DNA from: Paenibacillus sp. | GTDB taxonomy: Bacteria; Bacillota; Bacilli; Paenibacillales; NBRC-103111 | Assembly (NCBI GenBank): GCA_029239545.1 | Contig: JARBUQ010000489.1 | Location: 1 to 5,751, forward strand | Length of the DNA stretch: 5,751 bases | Direction: 5' to 3' | Shown here: positions 1 to 5,751 of the stretch, one piece after another | Numbering within the stretch: position 1 is the stretch's first letter | Layout: every line of letters begins with the position of its first letter | Translations under genes and position numbers: made by a program | Notes under the pieces: model-generated | What the model saw: only the letters and a program-made list of their open reading frames with translations | What the model was told of the DNA's origin: nothing | Database searches by the model: none

Positions 1-646
1 AGGAACTATTCAAGGAGAACCAGTAATTGGGTATACTTCTGAACCGGGTATTGCAAGTACGTCGATGAACGATACGTTTATTGCCGCAAGATTGCAGATC
101 GATGATCTTTACTGGCAGGGAGTTCCTATTTATATCCGCACAGGTAAAAGAACGATGGAGAAATCAACGCGGATCGTGATTGAGTTCAAAGAACTGTTAA
201 AGCTGCCTCCCCATATTAATGATGATAGTAAGGAACCTAATCTTCTGGTCATTGAAATTGGACCTAACGAAGGCATTACGCTGCAATTTAATACGAGTGA
301 TGCCCAGCAAAACGAGAAGATTGATATTCATGTGAGTCGAGACGATGCTCCAGAAGCTTACGAAAGTTTGATAAACGACGCTTTGCATGGAGACGCCACG
401 TTCTTTGCACATTGGGATGAAGTCGAATTGTCCTGGCAATGGGTTCAACCCATCTTGGAAGCATTCGAAGAGAATCTGGTTCCGCTTCATCTGTATGCAG
501 CGGGCACTTATGGACCTGCCGAGTCCGCTGCGTTATTGGCGGAGGATGGCTATCATTGGTGGTTGGATTCAGATTCAGATCCCCATAATGAACAAGGAAT
601 TAAAAAACTTGAAGGAGAACAATATGCCTATCACACAAACAATTGA
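1..646 (+). CDS. zwf: Glucose-6-phosphate 1-dehydrogenase, C-terminal part (5' end outside window)
   Basis: Oxidises glucose 6-phosphate to 6-phosphogluconolactone with NAD(P)+, the cytosolic entry step of the oxidative pentose phosphate pathway. The frame is open from base 2 and gives 214 residues before TGA at 644-646. Since the family usually has about 490-515 residues, this is roughly the last two fifths. The Rossmann domain and the catalytic DHYLGKE-type motif lie upstream, outside the window. Visible family signatures are the block WQGVPIYIRTGKR (113-151), the following beta strand STRIVIEFK, a W-x-W-V-x-P-I helix segment near 433-453, and the C-terminal AAGTYGP and DGYHWW motifs (about 499-562). 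The ATG at 65 is internal, because homology to the family continues upstream of it (EPGIASTSMNDTF). After the WW pair there is a polar tail of about 27 residues whose last codons overlap the start of tkt. Identity is very secure; cofactor preference cannot be judged from this part. Confidence 0.97.
   Translation, partial: GTIQGEPVIGYTSEPGIASTSMNDTFIAARLQIDDLYWQGVPIYIRTGKRTMEKSTRIVIEFKELLKLPPHINDDSKEPNLLVIEIGPNEGITLQFNTSDAQQNEKIDIHVSRDDAPEAYESLINDALHGDATFFAHWDEVELSWQWVQPILEAFEENLVPLHLYAAGTYGPAESAALLAEDGYHWWLDSDSDPHNEQGIKKLEGEQYAYHTNN
612..617 (+). promoter_or_regulatory. Ribosome binding site of tkt, inside the zwf coding end
   Basis: AAGGAG lies six bases before the ATG at 624 and fixes that codon as the transketolase start, rather than the far-upstream in-frame ATG at 387. 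It sits within the last codons of zwf, so ribosomes finishing zwf pass over it, which suggests coupled translation. Confidence 0.9.
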
Positions 647-2624
647 TCAGTTAGCTATCGATACGATCCGAACCTTGTCTATCGATGCGATAAACAGTGC
701 CAATTCCGGTCATCCGGGGCTGCCAATGGGAGCAGCGCCGATGGCATACGCCCTTTGGTCGAAGCTGTTAAATCACAATCCCGGCCATGCAAAATGGTTT
801 AACCGCGATCGTTTCGTTCTGTCTGCGGGTCACGGTTCGGCCTTGCTATATAGCCTCCTGCATTTGTCCGGCTATCAGGTATCCATCGATGATCTACGAC
901 AGTTTCGCAAGCTGAACAGCAGAACGCCTGGACATCCCGAATATGGGCACACAGATGGCGTAGATGCAACAACCGGACCTTTGGGACAAGGGATTGCAAT
1001 GGCAGTAGGGATGGCGATGGCCGAGGCTCATTTGGCCTCGAAATTCAATCAGAGCGGGTTCCCGGTTATCGATCATAATACGTATGCGCTTGTCGGAGAC
1101 GGCTGTTTAATGGAGGGAATCTCTTACGAGGCGATGTCTATGGCAGGTCACATGAAGCTGGGCAAATTAATCGTATTGTATGATTCCAATGACATCTCTT
1201 TGGATGGAGCGCTCAACCTTTCCTTCGGGGAAAATATTCAAAAAAGAGCGGAATCAGCTAATTGGGAATATTTACGGGTGGAAGACGGCAATGACGTTTC
1301 ACGAATTGTCGAGGCAATTGCAGCAGCCAAGCAAAATAATTCGCAGCCAACGCTTATCGAAATTCGGACGATTATCGGATACGGCAGCAAGGTAGCAGGA
1401 ACGAATAAAGCACATGGCGTTCCACTCGGCAAAGAAGAGGCGAAGGCAACCAAGGAAGTTTACGGCTGGAAGCATCAGGAAGAGTTCACTGTTCCGGAAG
1501 AAGTCAAAGCGCATTTCGAGCAGCTTAAACATAAGGGTGAAGCCAAAGAGGAAGAATGGAACCAATTGCTCGCTTCCTATAAGGCGCAGTATCCTTTGCA
1601 AGGCAAGGAGCTCGAGCAAGCCATCGACGGTTCTGTGTTGCTTGATGCCGCAGACATTCTTACGTTTGATGTTTCCAAAACGATTTCAACTCGAGTAGCG
1701 AGCGGTGAAGCGATCAATCACTTTGTGAAAATCGTTCCAGCTATTTTTGGAGGAAGTGCGGATTTATCGCATTCGACGATGACGGATATCAGAGGGGAGC
1801 AAACGTTCGCCGTTGAGTCTTACTCGGGACGCAATATTTACTTTGGCGTCCGTGAGCATGCTATGGGAGCAGCCGGCAATGGCATGGCTCTGCATGGAGG
1901 CGTCAAATCATTCGTGAGCACCTTCTTCGTATTCAGCGATTATTTACGCCCGTCTATTCGCTTGGCTGCGCTGCAAAAGCTGCCTGTGATTTATGTATTT
2001 ACTCATGATTCTGTTGCCGTCGGGGAAGATGGACCTACGCATGAGCCCGTTGAGCATCTGGCTGCGCTGCGCACCATTCCTGGACTTACGGTTATTCGAC
2101 CGACCGATGCCAATGAAACGGCAAGCGCATGGGCGTACGCCCTGCAGCAAAAAGAAGGTCCGATAGCCCTCGTGTTGAGCAGGCAGAATCTGCCTGTATA
2201 TGAGGCGACCAGGGCAAATGTTGAAGGGGTAGCTCAAGGAGCTTATGTCCTGACGGAAACCAACAATCAGCCGGATGTCATCCTGATCGGAACCGGATCC
2301 GAGGTTTCTCTGGCCGTGAGTGCCAAAGCGGAGCTGGAGCGGGATAACATCTCTGTACGCGTGGTTGCTATGCCGAGCCGAGAATTGTTCGATCGTCAGT
2401 CTGAAGCCTACAAGCAGAGTGTTCTTCCGTCTTCCATCTCGAAGCGGGTAGCCTTAGAAGCCGGTATTTCGTTAGGCTGGGAGCGTTACACGGGACAAGG
2501 TGGAAAAGTATTGTCGATCGATACATTCGGTGCTTCGGGACCCGGTACAGAAGTCATGGAGTACTTTGGTTTCTCTGTGGATAATGTGGTTCGCCTGACA
2601 AAAGAACTATTGAAGCAACAATAA
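624..2624 (+). CDS. tkt: Transketolase (complete, 666 aa)
   Basis: Thiamine-diphosphate and divalent-metal dependent enzyme that moves two-carbon ketol units between sugar phosphates. It links ribose 5-phosphate, xylulose 5-phosphate and erythrose 4-phosphate to glycolysis. The length matches the usual 660-670 residues. The N-terminal pyrophosphate-binding domain shows SANSGHPGLPMG (residues 25-36, with His30), SAGHGSALLY (67-76), the TPP motif GDGCLMEG (158-165) ending near N189, and the KAHGVPLG loop (262-269). The pyrimidine-binding domain shows FGGSADLSHST (375-385), YFGVREHAMG with the catalytic Glu411 (406-415), and HDSVAVGEDGPTHEP (461-475). The C-terminal domain starts near 545 with ILIGTGSEV. 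All key residues are present. The start follows AAGGAG and overlaps zwf by 23 bases. The same frame is open back to 387, but that part lies within zwf and does not look like transketolase. tal follows after 32 bases, so it is part of the same operon. Confidence 0.98.
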   Translation: MPITQTIDQLAIDTIRTLSIDAINSANSGHPGLPMGAAPMAYALWSKLLNHNPGHAKWFNRDRFVLSAGHGSALLYSLLHLSGYQVSIDDLRQFRKLNSRTPGHPEYGHTDGVDATTGPLGQGIAMAVGMAMAEAHLASKFNQSGFPVIDHNTYALVGDGCLMEGISYEAMSMAGHMKLGKLIVLYDSNDISLDGALNLSFGENIQKRAESANWEYLRVEDGNDVSRIVEAIAAAKQNNSQPTLIEIRTIIGYGSKVAGTNKAHGVPLGKEEAKATKEVYGWKHQEEFTVPEEVKAHFEQLKHKGEAKEEEWNQLLASYKAQYPLQGKELEQAIDGSVLLDAADILTFDVSKTISTRVASGEAINHFVKIVPAIFGGSADLSHSTMTDIRGEQTFAVESYSGRNIYFGVREHAMGAAGNGMALHGGVKSFVSTFFVFSDYLRPSIRLAALQKLPVIYVFTHDSVAVGEDGPTHEPVEHLAALRTIPGLTVIRPTDANETASAWAYALQQKEGPIALVLSRQNLPVYEATRANVEGVAQGAYVLTETNNQPDVILIGTGSEVSLAVSAKAELERDNISVRVVAMPSRELFDRQSEAYKQSVLPSSISKRVALEAGISLGWERYTGQGGKVLSIDTFGASGPGTEVMEYFGFSVDNVVRLTKELLKQQ

Positions 2625-2642
2625 AATAACGATTAAAAAAAC

Positions 2643-2647
2643 GGAGG
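2643..2647 (+). promoter_or_regulatory. Ribosome binding site of tal
   Basis: GGAGG, a consensus Shine-Dalgarno core, ends nine bases before the ATG at 2657 in the short tkt-tal gap. It confirms the transaldolase start. Confidence 0.9.
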
Positions 2648-2656
2648 CTGTTAACT

Positions 2657-3325
2657 ATGAAATTTTTTATCGATTCTGCAAATTTGGTAGATATTAAAAA
2701 AGCGTATAAAGTAGGCGTCTTATCCGGTGTTACGACGAATCCATCTTTGGTTGCCAAAGAAGGCGTGAAATTTGAAGATCGTATTGCGGAGATTTTGCGG
2801 GAAGTACCTGAGGTTGAATCCGTTTCTGCTGAAGTAACACCAGACGCGGTTACAGCCGAAGAAATGATTGCGCAAGCGAATGAACTGATCAAAATCAATA
2901 ATAACGATAAAAACATCACGATCAAGCTTCCAATGACACTGGAAGGTTTGGAGGCTTGCCGTTACCTGACTAAAAAAGGCGTGAAAACAAATGTAACGTT
3001 GATTTTCACTGTGAACCAAGCACTCTTGGCCGCTCGTGCAGGTGCTACCTATGTCTCTCCGTTTCTTGGACGCTTGGATGATATATCGGAAGATGGTGTC
3101 CAATTGATCGTAAAGGTCGCTGAATTGTTCCGTATTCATAACCTGGATGCACAGATTATCGCTGCATCTGTCCGTCATCCGGATCACGTGACTCGCGTTG
3201 CGATGGCAGGCGCGCATATTGCAACAATTCCATTTGCGGTTATTGAACAAATCTCCAAGCATCCTCTTACAGATCAAGGGATGGAGAAATTTGCTGCCGA
3301 TTGGAGAAAAACAGCTCAAGTTTAA
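2657..3325 (+). CDS. tal: Transaldolase, short form (TalC/MipB-like, 222 aa)
   Basis: Transfers a dihydroxyacetone unit from sedoheptulose 7-phosphate to glyceraldehyde 3-phosphate through a lysine Schiff base, giving fructose 6-phosphate and erythrose 4-phosphate in the cytosol. It is a single TIM barrel of about 220 residues, the usual size of the short bacterial class. It opens with MKFFIDSANL and GVTTNPSLVAKEG (residues 24-36). The Schiff-base lysine is K90 in ITIKLPMT, followed by GVKTNVTLIFT (108-118), YVSPFLGRLDD (132-142) and AASVRHPDHV (169-178). Databases often label this family fructose-6-phosphate aldolase. Here the catalytic-pocket residues are Glu59 and Phe136, where true aldolases of the FSA type carry Gln and Tyr, so transaldolase is the better call. 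It is the last gene of the operon: 32 bases after tkt, and the terminator stem begins 51 bases after its stop. The complementary-strand open frame across it is a shadow. Confidence 0.96.
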   Translation: MKFFIDSANLVDIKKAYKVGVLSGVTTNPSLVAKEGVKFEDRIAEILREVPEVESVSAEVTPDAVTAEEMIAQANELIKINNNDKNITIKLPMTLEGLEACRYLTKKGVKTNVTLIFTVNQALLAARAGATYVSPFLGRLDDISEDGVQLIVKVAELFRIHNLDAQIIAASVRHPDHVTRVAMAGAHIATIPFAVIEQISKHPLTDQGMEKFAADWRKTAQV

Positions 3326-3376
3326 GATAATGTGATCAAGCCTTGAATATCGAAGAAAATAACAATAATAGTAAAT

Positions 3377-3423
3377 AACCCGCGTAGGCAAGGGCAAGAT
3401 AACGCGGGTTTTTGATTTTTTTT
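3377..3423 (+). terminator. Rho-independent terminator of the zwf-tkt-tal operon
   Basis: A perfect 9-base-pair stem (AACCCGCGT at 3377-3385 with ACGCGGGTT at 3402-3410) encloses a 16-base loop. A T-run follows at once: TTTTT at 3409-3413, then eight Ts at 3416-3423 after GA. The position just after tal ends the pentose phosphate transcript and separates it from the regulator gene. Confidence 0.92.
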
Positions 3424-3469
3424 ATTATTATGAAATGGTTATAGGAGTAGGGGCCTCATTCAACAAGCC

Positions 3470-3503
3470 TGAAAGTCATGATAGGGGATATGGAAGTCAT
3501 GAT
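3470..3503 (+). repeat. 13-base direct repeat, 21-base period, possible AraC-type operator
   Basis: TGAAAGTCATGAT (3470-3482) recurs as TGGAAGTCATGAT (3491-3503), 12 of 13 identical, with exactly 21 bases between copies, which is two helical turns. Direct half-sites about 21 bases apart are the classic geometry for AraC-family activators (araI1/araI2). The copies end 31 bases before the candidate -10 hexamer, a suitable place for activation of the downstream gene. The repeat is seen directly; its role as an operator is inference. Confidence 0.55.
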
Positions 3504-3511
3504 TACGACAT

Positions 3512-3540
3512 TACGTTCACCGGGCCATTCGGTGTATACT
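3512..3540 (+). promoter_or_regulatory. Candidate sigma-A promoter of the regulator gene
   Basis: TATACT at 3535-3540 matches the -10 consensus at five of six positions. At the normal 17-base spacing the -35 would be TACGTT (3512-3517), a poor match, so the promoter would probably need an activator. An alternative is TTGAAG (3553-3558) with AATAAT (3578-3583), but its spacer is 19 bases, longer than ideal. Which one is used cannot be decided by eye. Confidence 0.35.
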
Positions 3541-3582
3541 AAAAAGTAAAACTTGAAGAGTGAACGATTAGCAACGCAATAA

Positions 3583-3596
3583 TGGTAGCGCTTACA
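3583..3596 (+). promoter_or_regulatory. cre-like palindrome (possible CcpA site) in the leader
   Basis: TGGTAGCGCTTACA matches the Bacillus cre consensus TGWNANCGNTNWCA at every fixed position except one W position (G at the third base). It lies downstream of the first candidate promoter, or at the start point of the alternative one. Either position would suit catabolite repression by roadblock or start-site occlusion. A LacI/GalR-family regulator other than CcpA could also bind such a palindrome. Confidence 0.45.
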
Positions 3597-3628
3597 AGCT
3601 TTTATTTAACATAACTACTAATTTAATT

Positions 3629-3633
3629 GGGGG
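3629..3633 (+). promoter_or_regulatory. Ribosome binding site deciding a GTG start
   Basis: GGGGG can pair with the CCUCC anti-Shine-Dalgarno with one G-U wobble. It is seven bases from the in-frame GTG at 3641 but nineteen from the in-frame ATG at 3653, so it favours the GTG. The ATG at 3634 touches the site directly and is in another frame, so it is not a credible start. Confidence 0.6.
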
Positions 3634-3640
3634 ATGCGGC

Positions 3641-5751
3641 GTGTTTCATACAATGAGATCAATTACCAAGCACAAACATTTCTTCATTCGATTGGTCACC
3701 TACACCTTGTTAATTTGTCTTCGATTGGTCACCTACACCTTGTTAATTTGTCTAGTTCCGATTGGCATATTGGGCGTCTTCTTCTATCACAGCGTTCAAA
3801 ATTCAATGCACAAGGATATTGAGCAGGCGAATGAGCGCTACTTGAATCAAACGATCAATGCGATGGAGATTGTCGTTAACCAAATCGGCAACGGATTCCG
3901 GCAGATCGTCACGAGCAGCACATTTATTGAATTTGATCGGTTCCCGCTGGGCAACTATTTTGATGAAATTGATACCTGGTATATGTCTGATAATAGGCAG
4001 GAGCTGACGGATTTAATAACAAGTAAGGCCAAGGTACAGCGAAATATCGAAACCTTGATGCAGCTAAGCGATTTCATTTACTCCATTTATTACATCCATC
4101 CATCGAGGGGCATCGTGCTCACCTCCGGGTCTCTGCAATATGAGATCGACCGATTCTATGATAGTGGTTGGCAAGAAAACTTGCAGACGAATACACTTCG
4201 TTATCCGACTATCATGAACATGCGTTATGCCAGACAACTGGACGGAAGCGAGAAGCGGGTCGTGCCTGTTGTTTTCCGTCCATTGGACGCCAAATACTCA
4301 GTCGTTATTAATCTGGACGCCGAGGCGTTCTATATGAATCTGATTAGCCCGCTCGAGAATAACGGAAAATCCTCTTTGATTATTTATTCGAGCGAGGGGG
4401 AACCGATTCTGTACGACGGTGACGCCATTAAAGCAGATTGGATTTCGCTGGTCCGTGATGTCATTACCAAGCCGGAGAACATAACCCCAACTGAGCAGTC
4501 ACACCAAGTTATGACGGATCGGCAGCTGGTGACGTGGCGCTCATCGGAGGTGCTGGGTTGGAAAATCGCCAGTGTCACGAGCTTGCACGAAATATACAGC
4601 AATGTCTCGAACATCCGCAACTTGTTCCTCACTGTATCGATCCTCTTAGCGATTGCAACGGCTATTCTTGCCATAATGACGAGCCGGCGCATGTACAGGC
4701 CTGTCTCTCACCTGCTGCAGGTTGTTAAAGAAGGCTACCAGCGGGAAAGCCAAGGCAATAGCGGCAAACGGCCGAAGGGAGAATTTCGGGTTATCAGCGA
4801 GAGCCTTGCGGATGCCTACGAAACAAGGAAACGGCTGCAGCTGCGGCTGCGTGAAAGTCTGCCCGCTTATCAGGAGAAGTTCGTTCGCTCGCTGCTTAAG
4901 AACAATGCGTTCGACGCGAAGGAGATCGAGGAGCGATTCGAATTTCTCGGCATCACGCTCTTGGCGCGAGGCATCGTACCGCTGCTGATCGCGGCAGAGA
5001 GCGCGGGGAGCGTGGGAGAGAGCATCGAGACGGAGAAAATTGTGCATTTGCTCGTCACGGACTCGATTTCGGAAGCCATCGAACCAGCTCACACATACTG
5101 GGTGCAGGAGCTATCGGATGATGTCTATCTTGTGCTTCTCAATTGCGGCGATCATGAGATGTCCGTTGTATTTGCCTCTGCTGAAGCGATTGCAGATAAC
5201 CTCGCCGCCAAGCATAATATGGACTGTACGATCGGCATCGGTACGTACTGTGTTAGCGTTGCCGAGCTGCCGCGTGCATACGGCGAGGCGGAAGAGGCGC
5301 TGCAATACCGCGAAATGACGACGGGAAGCGATATTATATATATTGAAGATGTGAGACTGCATACGCACTATCCACTGCCTTATCCGAAAGACATGGAAGC
5401 GTCGCTGATCGTCTGCCTCAAGAATGGCGAGAAGGATCAGGCTCTCGTCATATTCGCCGAAATGGTGCGGGTCATGCGGGCACAAGCGGGCAAATTCGCT
5501 TTTCCGCAGGTGCAGCAAGCTTTTCTGCTGCTGCTTATGAAATTAATCGAAACAGTTCGCGATTTGCATCTGGACATGAGAGACATTATGCCTGAGGAAC
5601 GACCGAATGTGCTGGCCGCATTCCTGCAGAAGGAAGGGTGGCTGGAGATCACGAATTGGTTCGAGGGTTTGATCGAGGCCACGGCCATGTATATTGGTCA
5701 GGCTTTCCAGGAAAAGAAAAATGCGCACGTCGAGCATGCCAAGAAGTTAAT
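3641..5751 (+). CDS. Membrane-anchored AraC/YesN-type sensor-regulator, 3' end outside window
   Basis: One frame stays open from GTG 3641 to the window end, 703 complete codons without a stop. Numbering from that GTG: a basic start (KHKHFFIR), a first membrane helix ending near residue 49, and an extracytoplasmic region of about 275 residues. That region closes with a Cache-like edge strand (WRSSEVLGWKIASVTSLHEIY, about 299-319). A second helix at 328-346 (LFLTVSILLAIATAILAIM) leads to a HAMP-like RRMYRPVSHLLQVV segment, then a charged, probably coiled-coil stretch to about 405. A cytoplasmic module contains TIGIGTYCVSVAEL and YGEAEEALQYR (about 530-562), typical of the GGDEF-like domain of YesN/CdaR-type regulators. 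Proteins of this build usually have about 750-780 residues and end in an AraC helix-turn-helix, expected just past the window but not seen. They commonly control nearby carbohydrate transporters; the ligand here is unknown. ATG 3653 is the alternative start. An 11-residue duplication lies in the first helix. Confidence 0.85.
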   Translation, partial: MFHTMRSITKHKHFFIRLVTYTLLICLRLVTYTLLICLVPIGILGVFFYHSVQNSMHKDIEQANERYLNQTINAMEIVVNQIGNGFRQIVTSSTFIEFDRFPLGNYFDEIDTWYMSDNRQELTDLITSKAKVQRNIETLMQLSDFIYSIYYIHPSRGIVLTSGSLQYEIDRFYDSGWQENLQTNTLRYPTIMNMRYARQLDGSEKRVVPVVFRPLDAKYSVVINLDAEAFYMNLISPLENNGKSSLIIYSSEGEPILYDGDAIKADWISLVRDVITKPENITPTEQSHQVMTDRQLVTWRSSEVLGWKIASVTSLHEIYSNVSNIRNLFLTVSILLAIATAILAIMTSRRMYRPVSHLLQVVKEGYQRESQGNSGKRPKGEFRVISESLADAYETRKRLQLRLRESLPAYQEKFVRSLLKNNAFDAKEIEERFEFLGITLLARGIVPLLIAAESAGSVGESIETEKIVHLLVTDSISEAIEPAHTYWVQELSDDVYLVLLNCGDHEMSVVFASAEAIADNLAAKHNMDCTIGIGTYCVSVAELPRAYGEAEEALQYREMTTGSDIIYIEDVRLHTHYPLPYPKDMEASLIVCLKNGEKDQALVIFAEMVRVMRAQAGKFAFPQVQQAFLLLLMKLIETVRDLHLDMRDIMPEERPNVLAAFLQKEGWLEITNWFEGLIEATAMYIGQAFQEKKNAHVEHAKKL
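3687..3753 (+). repeat. Perfect 33-base in-frame tandem duplication in the first membrane helix
   Basis: Bases 3688-3720 are repeated without any difference at 3721-3753, and the match extends one base further left (3687 = 3720). In the regulator's frame each copy encodes RLVTYTLLICL, giving residues 17-27 and 28-38. Removing one copy leaves a normal single helix of about 21 residues (LVTYTLLICL continuing into VPIGILGVFFY). The identity at silent positions points to a recent slippage or recombination event, or to an assembly error. Confidence 0.97.

Larger units (their letters stand above)
3424..3640 (+). other. Intergenic control region upstream of the membrane regulator gene
   Basis: I see no convincing small gene or structured RNA in this stretch. 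Together with 3326-3423, which holds only the terminator, it makes a gene-free gap of 315 bases. It contains the direct repeats, the promoter-like hexamers, the cre-like palindrome and the Shine-Dalgarno listed separately. It is AT-rich near the start codon, as expected for a translated leader. Confidence 0.7.

Noticed and set aside
387..623. N-terminal extension of transketolase from the in-frame ATG at 387
   Set aside because: It lies inside zwf in another frame and shows no transketolase likeness; ATG 624 has a proper ribosome site and gives the normal family length.
2595..2627. Possible internal promoter for tal: CTGACA (2595-2600) with TAAAAT (2622-2627)
   Set aside because: The spacer is 21 bases, too long for sigma-A; the alternative TTGAAG/TTAAAA pair nearby has a poor -10. 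Operon transcription from upstream explains tal.
2720..3397. Complementary-strand frame of 225 codons opposite tal
   Set aside because: It starts with a TTG in the terminator loop, has no recognisable domain and is the shadow of a well-conserved gene.
3431..3446. Possible third degenerate copy of the upstream direct repeat (TGAAA...ATAGG)
   Set aside because: It needs a one-base gap and shares only the ends with the copy at 3470; the distance of 39 bases does not fit the 21-base period.
3634..3822. 62-residue open frame with a repeated SIGHLHLVNLS segment
   Set aside because: Its ATG touches the GGGGG site with no spacing, and its repeat is only the 33-base duplication read in the wrong frame; the long regulator frame covers the same bases.
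4646..5092. Complementary-strand frame of 148 codons within the regulator gene
   Set aside because: The sense frame has coherent protein features (membrane helix, HAMP-like and coiled-coil parts), whereas the antisense product is Arg/Cys-rich with no domain.
1..5751. Search for a new system: mobile elements, CRISPR, RNA genes, toxin-antitoxin or defence genes
   Set aside because: None was seen; the window is fully explained by a pentose phosphate operon and one membrane regulator gene with its control region.

Overview
The window reads as ordinary chromosomal DNA from a low-to-middle GC, endospore-forming type Firmicute. Paenibacillus or a close relative (Cohnella-like) is the best guess. 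This rests on G-rich Shine-Dalgarno sites, the short-form transaldolase, a possible CcpA-type cre site, and a large two-helix membrane AraC-type regulator of a kind abundant in Paenibacillaceae. The assignment is inference from gene style, not from a search.

Bases 1-3423 are the distal part of a pentose phosphate operon, all on the + strand. It holds the C-terminal 214 residues of glucose-6-phosphate dehydrogenase (zwf, cut by the window start), a complete transketolase (tkt, 624-2624) and a complete short-form transaldolase (tal, 2657-3325). A strong Rho-independent hairpin (3377-3423) closes the operon. The tkt start lies inside the zwf end (23-base overlap), and tal follows tkt after 32 bases. 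The oxidative entry enzyme is therefore co-transcribed with both carbon-shuffling enzymes of the non-oxidative branch, and zwf/tkt translation is probably coupled.

Bases 3424-3640 are a control region for a separate transcription unit. I see a near-perfect 13-base direct repeat with a 21-base period, a good -10 hexamer with a poor -35, a small inverted repeat between them, a cre-like palindrome in the leader, and a GGGGG Shine-Dalgarno.

From 3641 to the window end one frame stays open without a stop (703 complete codons). It encodes a membrane-anchored sensor-regulator: first membrane helix, extracytoplasmic Cache-like sensor, second helix with HAMP-like linker, coiled coil, and a GGDEF-like module of the type found in YesN/CdaR-like regulators. 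The AraC helix-turn-helix expected at the C-terminus lies beyond the window. The gene carries a perfect in-frame 33-base tandem duplication in its first membrane helix.

I found no mobile element, CRISPR array, RNA gene or evidently new defence or biosynthetic system. The most interesting points are the duplication in the sensor's membrane helix and the arrangement of repeats upstream of its gene.
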